This document shows positions 45,691-54,352 of a DNA stretch of 64,000 bases, piece by piece; the first letter of the stretch is position 1, and each line of letters starts with the position of its first letter. The position numbers and the translations under genes were made by a program. The DNA lies in NCBI GenBank assembly GCA_014192425.1, contig BJHK01000015.1, positions 1 to 64,000 of the forward strand. Reading direction: 5' to 3'. The notes under the pieces were generated by a model. That model did no database searches, was not told where the DNA came from, and saw only the letters and a list, made by a program, of their open reading frames with translations. The stretch is from Planctomycetia bacterium. Lineage in GTDB: Bacteria; Planctomycetota; Planctomycetia; Pirellulales; UBA1268.

Positions 45691-46220
45691 AACGCGCCTC
45701 CCAGTTCCATCGACTTCATCGGCTCGGCATCCTTGGTCATGTCGTAGACGCCGAGCAGCTTCTCCTTGTCGAAGATCATCTCCTCGCGGCTCCGGCCGGT
45801 GAGGTCGAGGAGGCTGGTGAGCTCGATCGCATCGACCGGGCAGGCCTCCTCGCACATCCCGCAGAAGATGCACCGCAGTTCGTCGATCTGGAAGCTCTCC
45901 GGATACTTCTCCCGGTCCGGCCACGGGCTTTCCGTGGCCACGATGTCGATGCAGTGGGCCGGGCAGGCGGTGGCGCAGAGGAAGCAGGCCACGCACTTCA
46001 CCCGCCCCTCGGCGTCGCGGTTGAGCCGGTGGACGCCGCGGTAGATGAGCGGGTTGCCCACCGTGGGCCGCTGCTCCGGGAAGCTGACCGTGACCTTCGG
46101 GCTGACCAGATGCCGGGCCGTCGTGGTCAGGCCCTGGATAAAGAGCGGGAGGTAGAGCCGCTCGGCCAGGCCCAGCGGCTTCTCCTCCAGCCACGAGATG
46201 GCGGGGTCGGTGGGCTGCAT
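45687..46220 (-). CDS. nuoI: NADH-quinone oxidoreductase subunit I
   Basis: 177 residues. The 8Fe ferredoxin-like subunit, with two [4Fe-4S] motifs: CVACFLCATACP and CIFCGMCEEACP, which carry electrons (clusters N6a and N6b) to the N2 cluster. RLNRDAEGRVKCVAC and EIDELRC-like spacing (FQIDELRCIFCGM) are typical. The start at 46220 directly follows nuoH with a one-base gap. Confidence 0.96.
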   Translation of the reverse strand: MQPTDPAISWLEEKPLGLAERLYLPLFIQGLTTTARHLVSPKVTVSFPEQRPTVGNPLIYRGVHRLNRDAEGRVKCVACFLCATACPAHCIDIVATESPWPDREKYPESFQIDELRCIFCGMCEEACPVDAIELTSLLDLTGRSREEMIFDKEKLLGVYDMTKDAEPMKSMELGGAL

Positions 46221-46221
46221 G

Positions 46222-47475
46222 TCAGGTCTCCACGAGTTCGTGTTCGATGTCGAGAGGACCGGTGGCCCGGATCGGCCGGTTGTCGGTGCCCGACGGCGTG
46301 AGCAGGCCGGCCGCGATCCAGCCGAGGAAGAACACGCCCCACGGCGCCGCGAGGGCGACGCCCTGGGCGAGCCCGGGGCCGAGGGCCGCCACGAGCTGCG
46401 GCCGAAACTCCTCGATCGTCGCCACGGTCACGAGGTTCGCCAGTCCCAGCGGCAGCATCACCTTCCAGGCGAGGTTCATCAGCTGGTCGAAGCGGAACCG
46501 GGGCCAGCTCCAACGGACGAGCATGAAGAACAGGATCACGGCGAGGATCTTGGCGGACAGGACACCGAAGCGGATCAGGCACTGCAGCCAGGTGATGTTC
46601 TGGTCCGCGCCGGTCAGACCCCACAGGTGCCAGCCGCCGAGGAACATGATCACGATCAGGAACGCGGCCGTGACCATGTGGAGGAACTCGGCCACGAGGA
46701 ACAGGAGGAGCTTGATGCCGGAATACTCGGTGTGATAGCCGCCCACCAGTTCCTGTTCGGCCTCGGGGAGGTCGAAGGGGAGCCGGGCCGCCTCCGCGAA
46801 GCTCGCCACGAGAAACACGACGAATCCCAGCGGCTGGGCGAAGGCGTACCAGATGCCGCTCTCCGCCTGGGCATTCATGATCGCGTCGAGCTTGAGCGAC
46901 CCCGCCGCCAGGACGACGCCGAGCAGGCCGAGGCCGAGCGGGATCTCGTAGGCCACGAGCTGGGCGCTCGACCGCAGGCCGCCGAGGAACCCATACTTGT
47001 TGTTGCTCGCCCAGCCGCCGAGGAGCACGCCGTAGACGGCGATGCTCGACAGCGCGAACACCCAGAGCACGCCGACGTCGAGGCCCGGGGCGACGAGGAA
47101 CGGCACCGGATCCGGGAGGCCGGCGATGCCGAGCGGCGGCAGGACGCTGCCAAAGGGAATCGCCGCAAAGATCGCCAGCGAGGCGGCGAGGATCACCAGC
47201 GGCGCCGCCGTATACAGGACGCGGTCCACGTGCCGGGGCGTGAAGTCCTCCTTGAGGATGATCTTCAGCCCGTCGGCGAGCGGCTGGCCGAGGCCGAAGA
47301 GCCGGATCTTCGTCAGCGGGATGCCGACACGGTTCGGCCCCTTTCTGTCCTGCACCCAGGCCGCCATCCAGCGCTCGACGAGCACGAGGTAGGCGGCCGC
47401 CGTCATCAGGCCGCCGACGAGGAGGCCGATCTTCACGAGCGCGGCGAGCGTTTCAGGGGAGGGGAGGAGGCCCAT
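46222..47475 (-). CDS. nuoH: NADH-quinone oxidoreductase subunit H
   Basis: 417 residues, eight to nine helices. Quinone-site subunit linking the membrane and peripheral arms. LVERWMAAWVQDRKGPNRVG, FGLGQPLADGLKIILKEDFTP, LGGLRSSAQLVAYEIPLGL, RLPFDLPEAEQELVGGYHTEYSGIKLLLFL and LVRWSWPRFRFDQLMNLAWKVMLPL are all family hallmarks, including the conserved acidic loops. Ends with a hydrophilic tail. Confidence 0.96.
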   Translation of the reverse strand: MGLLPSPETLAALVKIGLLVGGLMTAAAYLVLVERWMAAWVQDRKGPNRVGIPLTKIRLFGLGQPLADGLKIILKEDFTPRHVDRVLYTAAPLVILAASLAIFAAIPFGSVLPPLGIAGLPDPVPFLVAPGLDVGVLWVFALSSIAVYGVLLGGWASNNKYGFLGGLRSSAQLVAYEIPLGLGLLGVVLAAGSLKLDAIMNAQAESGIWYAFAQPLGFVVFLVASFAEAARLPFDLPEAEQELVGGYHTEYSGIKLLLFLVAEFLHMVTAAFLIVIMFLGGWHLWGLTGADQNITWLQCLIRFGVLSAKILAVILFFMLVRWSWPRFRFDQLMNLAWKVMLPLGLANLVTVATIEEFRPQLVAALGPGLAQGVALAAPWGVFFLGWIAAGLLTPSGTDNRPIRATGPLDIEHELVET

Positions 47476-47481
47476 GGCGGC

Positions 47482-49101
47482 TCAGGCGAGTTGGAGGATG
47501 CGGAGATCGACGCCCGACTCCGGCACGTCGCCGGCGAGGGCCGCCAGCGCTGCCGTCGAGGCGGCGAGTTGGCGGCGGACGGCGTCGGGGTCGTAAAGAC
47601 CCTGCCGGCCGAGCATGTTCCAGTACAGCCGCCCCTCCGGCCAGACGCCGGCCGGGGCGCGGATCGCCTGCCGGAACGACTGGGCGCGGTGGGCGACGTT
47701 GACCCACGTGCCGGCCCGCTCGGCGAAGCCCGCGGCCGGAAGCCGCCAGGTGGCCAGCCGGGCCAGTGGCGAATCGAACAGGTCCTGGACGACGAGGCAG
47801 CGCAGGTCGGCGAACGGGGCCGCGCCGGCGTCGTCGATCCACGGGCTGGGATAGCCGGCGCTAATCCAGGCGGCGTCGGCGTTGCCCGTGGAGACGTGCC
47901 GCACGAGGTCGTCCCAGGTCTGCCCCCCGGCGCCGTAGGCACCGAGCACCGCCTCGACGCCGTGCCGGTTGGGGCACTTCTCGGCCCGGATCGTGAACCC
48001 GCCGGGGAACGTCTCGTCGCTGCCTGTCAGGGGCACGCGGCCAACGGCGAGGAACGCCCCGGGGTCGATCGAGCGGGCGACGGCGCAGAGCATCCACGCC
48101 TCCTCGACCGTGAGCATCGGTGACACGGCGACGGCCAGCCGGCCGGCCTTCTTCAGGTCGTCCCGCATGCCGCTGACGACGTCGGACCACTCCACCGGCA
48201 GATACTCCGTGCCGCCCGGCGCCGCATCGCGCCGACCGGCGGCCAGCAGCCGGGAGGCGTCGTGAAGGTGGTGCCAGCCGTAGCGGCCGTCGTCGCACAT
48301 CCACCAGCCGTTGACGTGCGGATTCTCCCGGGGCTTGAGCCGGTAGACGGTGTCCTGGTTGTGCTCGGTGTGGATCGAGCAGCCGGCGGCGCAGCCGCCG
48401 CAGACGTTGGCCTCGCGCTTCAGGAACCAGACCCGCTGCTGGTAGAGGAAGTCCTTGTCGCCGAGCGCCCCCACCGGGCACAGGTCGACGACGTTGCCGG
48501 CGAGTTTGTTGGAGAGCGGCTGGCCGGGGAAGACGTCGATTTCCTCCTTGGCGCCGCGCGACGTGACCATCAGCTCGGCCGTGCCGGAGATCTCGCGGGT
48601 GAACCGCACGCAGCGGGTACACATGATGCAGCGGTCGACGAACAGCGTGACCGTCGGCCCGACGTCGCGCTTCCGGCTGTGGAAGGGCTGGATGTCGGCC
48701 CGGCGCTCCGGCTGGCCGTGCTGGAAGTGGTAGTCCTGGAGCAGGCACTCCCCCGCCTTGTCGCAGATCGGGCAGTCGATCGGGTGGTCGATGAGCAGCG
48801 CCTCCTCGACCCGGGCCCGGCTGGCCTTCACCGTCTCGCTCTCGGTGACGATCACCGTGCCGTCCTTGACCGGCGTCTGGCAGCCCGGCACGAGCTTCGG
48901 CACCATCGTCACCTTGCCGGTGGCGGCGTCCCGCTGGCCGGTTTCGATGAGGCACATCCGGCAGCTGGCAACGACCGACAGCCCCGGGTGCCAGCAGTAG
49001 TGCGGGATCTCCTTGCCGGCCCGGCGGGCGGCCTCGATGCAATTGAGCCGCTCGTCGGCCCCGATCTCGATCTCCTGTCCATCGACGATGACGACCGGCA
49101 T
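47482..49101 (-). CDS. nuoG: NADH-quinone oxidoreductase subunit G (short form)
   Basis: 539 residues from the ATG at 49101, far shorter than the 700-900 of many NuoG proteins. Iron-sulfur parts are complete: 2Fe-2S HYCWHPGLSVVASCRMC and GCQTPV, DCPICDKAGECLLQD, CIMCTRCVRF, and CGGCAAGCSIHTE for a further [4Fe-4S] cluster. The downstream molybdopterin-oxidoreductase-like part is abbreviated (about 260-539) and lacks a cofactor site, as is normal for NuoG. The start shares one base with the nuoF stop (TGATG). Six bases separate it from nuoH. Confidence 0.94.
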   Translation of the reverse strand: MPVVIVDGQEIEIGADERLNCIEAARRAGKEIPHYCWHPGLSVVASCRMCLIETGQRDAATGKVTMVPKLVPGCQTPVKDGTVIVTESETVKASRARVEEALLIDHPIDCPICDKAGECLLQDYHFQHGQPERRADIQPFHSRKRDVGPTVTLFVDRCIMCTRCVRFTREISGTAELMVTSRGAKEEIDVFPGQPLSNKLAGNVVDLCPVGALGDKDFLYQQRVWFLKREANVCGGCAAGCSIHTEHNQDTVYRLKPRENPHVNGWWMCDDGRYGWHHLHDASRLLAAGRRDAAPGGTEYLPVEWSDVVSGMRDDLKKAGRLAVAVSPMLTVEEAWMLCAVARSIDPGAFLAVGRVPLTGSDETFPGGFTIRAEKCPNRHGVEAVLGAYGAGGQTWDDLVRHVSTGNADAAWISAGYPSPWIDDAGAAPFADLRCLVVQDLFDSPLARLATWRLPAAGFAERAGTWVNVAHRAQSFRQAIRAPAGVWPEGRLYWNMLGRQGLYDPDAVRRQLAASTAALAALAGDVPESGVDLRILQLA

Positions 49102-50456
49102 CAGTGCGCTCCCACGATCGCGAGGGCCGGGACGGGATCGGTGACCATCCAGCCCGAGGGATTGGTCCGCTTGATGTACTCTTCGAACTCGCCGCGGAAC
49201 TTCTTGATGGCGTTCTTCATCGGCCAGGCGGCGCCGTCGGCAAGGCCGCAGATCGTGCTCCCCGGCATCATGCCCATCGTGTTCCCCAGTTCGAGCAGGA
49301 TGTCGAGGTCCCTGAGCCGCCCCTTGCCGGCCCGGATCCGTTCCAGGATCCGCAGCGACCAACTCGTCCCCTCGCGACAGGGCGTGCACTGGCCGCACGA
49401 CTCGTGGGCGAAGAACCGGGCCGAGTTGTGGAGGACGTCCACGATGCTCGTCTGGTCGTCGATGACGACCACGGCCGCAGTTCCCAGGCCGAGGCAGCCG
49501 ACCCGGCCGGGACCGGCGAAGTCGAGCGGCGTGTCGAGCTCGCTCTCCGTCATCAGGCCCATCGAGATCCCGCCGGGAATCACCGCCTTGGCCTTCCGCC
49601 CCTTCCAGACGCCGCCGCCGTGGACGTCGATCAGTTCCCGGGCCGTGATTCCCAGGGGAGCCTCGTAGCAGCCGGGCCGCTCGACGTGGCCCGACAGGCA
49701 GTAGAGTTTGGGGCCGAAGGAGCCGGGGTCGCGCGGGTTCGTGGGATCGGGCGGCACGCCGATCGACTTGAACCAATCGACGCCGCGCCGGGCGATCTGC
49801 GTCACGCAGGCCATCGTCTCGATGTTATTGACGACCGTCGGCTTGCGGAACAGCCCCTCGATCGCCGGGAAGGGCGGCTTGATCCGCGGCCAGGCCCGCT
49901 TGCCCTCCAGGCTTTCGATGAGCCCGGTCTCCTCGCCGCAGATGTAGGCGGCGGCGCCGCGGTGCAGGTAGAGGTCGAGGGAGAAGCCGCTGCCGCGGAT
50001 GTTCTTCCCCAGATAGCCGGCCGCGTAGGCCTCGTCGATCGCCCCCTGGAGCCGGTGCCAGCTCCGCGGATACTCGTACCGCAGGTAGATGTAGGCCGTC
50101 GTGGCTCGCGTGGCGAACGAGGAGAGGATGATCCCCTCGATCACCTGGTGCGGGTCGTCCTCCATCAGGATCCGGTTGTTGAACGTCCCCGGCTCGCTCT
50201 CGTCGGCGTTGACGCACAGGTAGATCGGTCCGGGATGATCCTTGGGGAGGAACGTCCACTTCAGCCCCGTCGGGAAGCCGGCGCCGCCGCGGCCGCGCAG
50301 CCCCGAAGACTTCACCATCTCGATCACGTCCGCCGGCTGCTTGCCGGCGAGCGTGGCCTCGAGCGGCGCGTAGCCGCCGCGGGCTCTGTAGCTGGCGATC
50401 GTGTGGCCATCGGGAACGCCGACGGCCTCGAGCAGGACGGGCTGAAACGGTGGCAT
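49101..50456 (-). CDS. nuoF: NADH-quinone oxidoreductase subunit F
   Basis: 451 residues from the ATG at 50456. NADH/FMN-binding subunit: GLRGRGGAGFPTGLKW (FMN/NADH glycine loop), CVNADESEPGTFNNR, YICGEETGLIESLEG, and ESCGQCTPCREGTSW for cluster N3. It takes electrons from NADH and passes them into the cluster chain. Two bases separate it from nuoE. Confidence 0.97.
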   Translation of the reverse strand: MPPFQPVLLEAVGVPDGHTIASYRARGGYAPLEATLAGKQPADVIEMVKSSGLRGRGGAGFPTGLKWTFLPKDHPGPIYLCVNADESEPGTFNNRILMEDDPHQVIEGIILSSFATRATTAYIYLRYEYPRSWHRLQGAIDEAYAAGYLGKNIRGSGFSLDLYLHRGAAAYICGEETGLIESLEGKRAWPRIKPPFPAIEGLFRKPTVVNNIETMACVTQIARRGVDWFKSIGVPPDPTNPRDPGSFGPKLYCLSGHVERPGCYEAPLGITARELIDVHGGGVWKGRKAKAVIPGGISMGLMTESELDTPLDFAGPGRVGCLGLGTAAVVVIDDQTSIVDVLHNSARFFAHESCGQCTPCREGTSWSLRILERIRAGKGRLRDLDILLELGNTMGMMPGSTICGLADGAAWPMKNAIKKFRGEFEEYIKRTNPSGWMVTDPVPALAIVGAH

Positions 50457-50458
50457 GG

Positions 50459-50959
50459 TCAGGTGGCCCTCTCCCGCGGCTTGCCGAGCTCCGCCGCGGC
50501 GGTCTCGGGAGTCATGTTTCGGAGCAGGTCGTCGTTGGCGAGGATGCAGGGGGCGAAGTCGCACGCCCCGAGGCACTCCGCCGGCTCGATCGTCAGGCTG
50601 CCGTCGGCCGTCGTCCCGTAGGGCTCGACGCCGTGCTGCTTGCAGAGCGCGTCGAGGAGTTGGTCGCCGCCGCGCAGGGCGCACGACAGCGACCGGCAGA
50701 CGAAGGCCCGCACCTGCCCGTGCGGCTTCTCCTGGTGGAAGAACTGGTAGAAGGTGAGCGTGTCCTGGACCTCCGCCGGCGCCAGCCCGAGGAGGGCGGC
50801 GATCTCGGCGACCGCGCCGAGCGGCACATGGCGAAGCGCGGCGTTGACGATGTGGAGCGCCGGCAGCGTCAGCGCGCGGCGGTTCGGATAGCGGGGCGCC
50901 AGGTCCTCGATCTGGGCCACCATCTCGTCAGTGAGGTAACTGCGGCCTGGTGCGATCAT
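50459..50959 (-). CDS. nuoE: NADH-quinone oxidoreductase subunit E
   Basis: 166 residues. Thioredoxin-fold subunit carrying [2Fe-2S] cluster N1a: first pair in VCRSLSCALRGG and second in ECLGACDFAPC. A helical N-terminal part (YPNRRALTLPALHIV) and a FYQFFHQEKPHGQ loop agree with the family. It lies upstream of nuoF with a 2-base gap but is 232 bp from nuoD, an unusually wide space in this operon that holds an inverted repeat. Confidence 0.95.
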   Translation of the reverse strand: MIAPGRSYLTDEMVAQIEDLAPRYPNRRALTLPALHIVNAALRHVPLGAVAEIAALLGLAPAEVQDTLTFYQFFHQEKPHGQVRAFVCRSLSCALRGGDQLLDALCKQHGVEPYGTTADGSLTIEPAECLGACDFAPCILANDDLLRNMTPETAAAELGKPRERAT

Positions 50960-51028
50960 GGGGTGGGTGTGGTTGGTTGCTGGGGCGCGGCTGCCCCACC
51001 GGGCTGTCGAGGCGTTGTTGCCGGGCCC

Positions 51029-51166
51029 GGCCGGGGCTGCCCGTGCCGTCTCGCCGGACGTTCGCTGCGGCCATCCTGGCCTGCGGTCACTCGATGCTGG
51101 CTGCGCTTCGCCATCCTGGCTGCGCTGGCCAGCAACGCCGTCTCACCGGCACGGGCAGCCCCGGCC
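51029..51166. repeat. 19-bp inverted repeat pair in the nuoE-nuoD spacer
   Basis: GGCCGGGGCTGCCCGTGCC at 51029-51047 and its exact reverse complement at 51148-51166 enclose about 100 bp. The enclosed part holds two direct copies of GCCATCCTGGC (near 51070 and 51110), the core also found in the hairpins after cphA (13456-13545). It is the only wide gap inside the nuo operon. An internal regulatory stem or a small mobile-repeat footprint are both possible. Confidence 0.72.
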
Positions 51167-51191
51167 TGACGGGACCAGGGAAGACAGGGCG

Positions 51192-52430
51192 TCATCGGTC
51201 GAGCTCCGCGGCGATGATGTTCAGGCTGCCGAGCACGGCCACCACGTCGGAGAGCGTGTGGCCGCGGATGAGGTGCGGGAAGAGGGCGAAGTGCAGGACC
51301 GACGGCGGCCGGCAACGCGCCCGGTAGGCACATTCCCCCCCGTCGCCGACGAGGTAGAAGCCGAGCTCGCCGTTGGGGGCCTCGATCGCCGCGTACGACT
51401 CGGCACAGGGGACCTCGAAGCCGCGGTTGCTCATCGAGAGCTCGAAGTGCGAGATCGTCCCCTCGATCGTCGAGTACACCTGCCGCTTGCCCGGCAGGGC
51501 CGTCCGCTCGCCGATGGCGACGTCCACCGGGCCCGCCGGCAGGCTCTCCAGCGCCTGGGAGACGATCTTCAGGCTCTCGCGCATCTCCTGCATCCGCACC
51601 AGGTATCGGGCGTAGCAGTCGCCGGCCGAGGCGCAGCAGACCTGGAAGTCGTAGTCGGCGTAGGCCAGATAGGGCTCGTCCTTGCGCAGGTCGCGGGTCA
51701 CGCCGCTGGCCCGGGCCACCGGGCCGCTGGCGCCGCCGGCGATCGCCTCCGCGCGGGACAGCACGCCCACGCCCCGCGTCCGGTCGACGAAGATCCGGTT
51801 GCGGGTCAGGAGCCGCTCCATGTCGTTGAGCGTCTTGGGGAAGGTGCGGATGAAGGTCCGGATTTTCTCGATCACCAGCGGCGTGAAGTCGTGCGACACG
51901 CCGCCGACGCGGGTGTAGCTGTTGGTGAACCGGGCCCCGCACAGCGTCTCGAAAATGTCGTAGATCACCTCGCGCTGGTAGAAGCCGTAGAGGAAGAAGG
52001 TGAACGCCCCCGTGTCGAGGCCGACGGCGCCGTTGCAGAGCAGGTGGTCGCTGATCCGGGCGAGCTCCGCGACGATCGTGCGGATCACGCGGCAGCGCGG
52101 CGTGAGCTCGATGCCGAGGAGCGTCTCCACCGCGTGGTGCCAGGCGACGTTGTTGGCCATCGGCGAGATGTAGTTCATCCGGTCGGTGACCGTGACGTAC
52201 TGGTTGAACGTCAGGTGCTCGCCGATCTTCTCGAAGCCGGAGTGCAGGTAGCCCATCTCCGGCATGGCGTCGACCACCCGCTCCCCCTCCAGCTTGAGGA
52301 CGAGCCGCAGGGTGGTGTGGGTCGCCGGATGCTGGGGGCCGAAGTTGAGCGTCCAGGTGTAGTCCTCGGACCGCGTGCCGGTACGCGGCGCGGGATCGAG
52401 CACGGGTTCGGCGCTGGGGGCGATGGACAT
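51192..52430 (-). CDS. nuoD: NADH-quinone oxidoreductase subunit D
   Basis: 412 residues, separate from nuoC (not fused). The 49-kDa-type quinone-site subunit: NFGPQHPATHTTLRLVLKLEGE, DAMPEMGYLHSGFEKIGEHLTFNQYVTVTDRMNY, RVIRTIVAELARISDHLL, DTGAFTFFLYGFYQRE and GELGFYLVGDG are all present. The last residues (VVAVLGSLNIIAAELDR) are the standard DxDR-type ending. Confidence 0.97.
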   Translation of the reverse strand: MSIAPSAEPVLDPAPRTGTRSEDYTWTLNFGPQHPATHTTLRLVLKLEGERVVDAMPEMGYLHSGFEKIGEHLTFNQYVTVTDRMNYISPMANNVAWHHAVETLLGIELTPRCRVIRTIVAELARISDHLLCNGAVGLDTGAFTFFLYGFYQREVIYDIFETLCGARFTNSYTRVGGVSHDFTPLVIEKIRTFIRTFPKTLNDMERLLTRNRIFVDRTRGVGVLSRAEAIAGGASGPVARASGVTRDLRKDEPYLAYADYDFQVCCASAGDCYARYLVRMQEMRESLKIVSQALESLPAGPVDVAIGERTALPGKRQVYSTIEGTISHFELSMSNRGFEVPCAESYAAIEAPNGELGFYLVGDGGECAYRARCRPPSVLHFALFPHLIRGHTLSDVVAVLGSLNIIAAELDR

Positions 52431-52471
52431 GGTTCGGTGGGGGTGTGACCGGGTCGGCGGTCGGTGCGGGG

Positions 52472-52987
52472 TCAGCTGTGGTCGCGGGTGATGACGGGGA
52501 AATTGTGCCGCTCGCCGCGGCCCTGGAGCGGATAGTCCTTGCGGAGCGGATGGGCCGTGAACTCCTCCGGCATCACCAGCCGGCGCAGGTCGGGATGGCC
52601 GACGAAGCGGATGCCGAACATGTCCCAGACCTCGCGCTCCAGCCAGTTGGCTCCTTCCCAGAGCGGCACCACGCTGGCGACCGTCGGATCGGGGTCGTCG
52701 AGGTACACGCGGACGGTCAGCCGGCGGTTCGTGGCCGTGGAGGCGAGCAGGTAGACGAGGCCGTAGCGATGGCGGGCGCCGCGGTACTCGAGGTAATCGA
52801 CGCAGGTCACGTCCACGAGCAGGTCGAAGCCCTGCTGACGGAGGAGCCGCAGCGCGTCGAGCGTCTCCGGGGCGGGAACCACGACCCGCGTCTGACCGCG
52901 GAACGTGTCGGTCTCGAGCGGACCGAAGCGGGCGGTCAGTTCGGCGATCGCATCGTCAACCGGAGGGGTGTGGCTGGTCATGGGCAT
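52472..52987 (-). CDS. nuoC: NADH-quinone oxidoreductase subunit C
   Basis: 171 residues. Peripheral 30-kDa-type subunit. LLVDVTCVDYLEYRG, RRLTVRVYLDDPDPTVASVVPLWEGANWLEREVWDMFGIRFVGHPDLRRLVMPEEF and HPLRKDYPLQGRGER are the family's signature region. The start at 52987 (MPMTSHTPP) could be shifted two codons to the second Met. 41 bp from nuoD. Confidence 0.95.
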   Translation of the reverse strand: MPMTSHTPPVDDAIAELTARFGPLETDTFRGQTRVVVPAPETLDALRLLRQQGFDLLVDVTCVDYLEYRGARHRYGLVYLLASTATNRRLTVRVYLDDPDPTVASVVPLWEGANWLEREVWDMFGIRFVGHPDLRRLVMPEEFTAHPLRKDYPLQGRGERHNFPVITRDHS

Positions 52988-53012
52988 GAGGGAGCGGGCG
53001 TGAGGCTGCGGG

Positions 53013-53723
53013 TCAGCCCCCCGAGGAGGAGGCGAGTTGGCGCTGCAGGACCGGGTTGCGGGCGGCGTCGAGCGGCACGGGGCCCGCCGCCTCCACCAAC
53101 GCCCGCTTGCGGAACTGTCGGCTGGCGGTGTCGAACTCGCGGCCCGTGATCGTGCCCTCCGCCTGGATCTTGTCCTGGAGGTCGATGATCGCCTGGATGA
53201 GCTGCTCGGGCCGCGGCGGGCAGCCGGGGACGTACATGTCGACGGGGATGAAGCGGTCGATCCCCTGCACCACGGCGTAGGTGTCGAAGACGCCGCCTGT
53301 GCTGGCGCAGGCCCCCATCGAGATGCACCACTTGGGTTCGTGCATCTGCTGCCAGATCCGCTGCAGCACGGGGAGCATCTTCATCACCACCCGGCCGGCC
53401 ACGATCATCAGGTCGCACTGCCGCGGGCTGAAGCGGAACACCTCGGCGCCGAACCGGGCCAGGTCGTGCTTGCTCGCCCCGGTGGCCATCAGCTCGATGC
53501 CACAGCAGGCCGTCGCGAACGGCATCGGCCAGAGGCTGTTCTTCCGGCACCAGTTGGCCAGCGAGTCGAGCCGGCTCACCACGACATTTTCTGGAAGTTC
53601 TAGTTTTCCTCTTGAAAAGCCCTCCCTGGCCTTTTCAATCTCGATCGACCGATGGGAACGCTGAGGGTTCCCATGGTCGATGGGCATCGCATCCGGCGAT
53701 GCCGCAGTGCTCTTCAACGCCAT
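53013..53723 (-). CDS. nuoB: NADH-quinone oxidoreductase subunit B
   Basis: 236 residues. Holds the N2 [4Fe-4S] cluster near the quinone site. [18 protein letters not shown] (adjacent Cys pair), [39 protein letters not shown] (the other two Cys) are present. The N-terminal about 40 residues before [13 protein letters not shown] are extra compared with E. coli NuoB, and the start overlaps nuoA by ten bases. A later Met (MPIDHGN) is a possible alternative start. Confidence 0.94.
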   Translation of the reverse strand: MALKSTAASPDAMPIDHGNPQRSHRSIEIEKAREGFSRGKLELPENVVVSRLDSLANWCRKNSLWPMPFATACCGIELMATGASKHDLARFGAEVFRFSPRQCDLMIVAGRVVMKMLPVLQRIWQQMHEPKWCISMGACASTGGVFDTYAVVQGIDRFIPVDMYVPGCPPRPEQLIQAIIDLQDKIQAEGTITGREFDTASRQFRKRALVEAAGPVPLDAARNPVLQRQLASSSGG

Positions 53724-54109
53724 CGGAACACCCCCTTCCGCCAGTCATAGGCGAACCCGACCACGACCAGGGCCACGAACAGCATCGCGCCGCCGAACAC
53801 GAGCCCCCGGGACGAGACGAGCCCCCCGGCGACGGCGGCGTCGATGCCCGCCGGCGACCGGCTGGCCACCGCCCACGGGTAGAGGAACAGCAGTTCCACG
53901 TCGAACACGAGGAACGTGATCGCCACGAGATGGAAGCGGACGTCGAACCGGCGTCGGGTGTCGTGGACCGGGTCCATGCCGCTCTCGTAGGGCATCTCCT
54001 TGACCGCCCCCGACCGGCGCGGGCCGATCAGTTGGGCGAACACGAGGAGGCCGACCGAGACCGCGGCCGCGATGGCGACGAACAACAGGACTGGCAGGAT
54101 GGCATCCAT
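53714..54109 (-). CDS. nuoA: NADH-quinone oxidoreductase subunit A
   Basis: 131 residues, three helices, first gene of the nuo operon. Family marks: [44 protein letters not shown], which includes the conserved acidic residues and the ESG loop next to the quinone channel. The stretch upstream (54110-54352) has no gene and carries the palindrome listed separately, so it is the likely promoter region of the whole operon. Confidence 0.96.
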   Translation of the reverse strand: MDAILPVLLFVAIAAAVSVGLLVFAQLIGPRRSGAVKEMPYESGMDPVHDTRRRFDVRFHLVAITFLVFDVELLFLYPWAVASRSPAGIDAAVAGGLVSSRGLVFGGAMLFVALVVVGFAYDWRKGVFRWR

Positions 54110-54176
54110 GACGTGCAGCCCCGCCAGGCGGGGTGCCCTCGCTCGGGTGCGAACCGCGAAATTCGGCCGCAGGAAT

Positions 54177-54204
54177 CGACTTCGTGAAATTCGTCACGAA
54201 GTCG
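54177..54204. promoter_or_regulatory. perfect 11-bp palindrome upstream of nuoA
   Basis: CGACTTCGTGA and TCACGAAGTCG flank a six-base centre (AATTCG), 68-95 bp before the nuoA ATG. In the minus direction a T-run (CTTTTTTT, ending near 54210) lies just upstream of it. It may be a dimeric regulator operator for the nuo operon, or a leader stem. The regulator is unknown. Confidence 0.5.
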
Positions 54205-54352
54205 GCCCCAAAAAAAGCCGGTGCCCATCCGGGGCTCCCGGCCAATCGTTACGACCCCTATCGTTATACAGCGGGCGGCCGCCGGCGACGAGTCGGAATG
54301 CTTTTTCCCGGGCGCGAGGCGGAAACCGTCCTTCCCGCGGGCCGCGGGGGGG

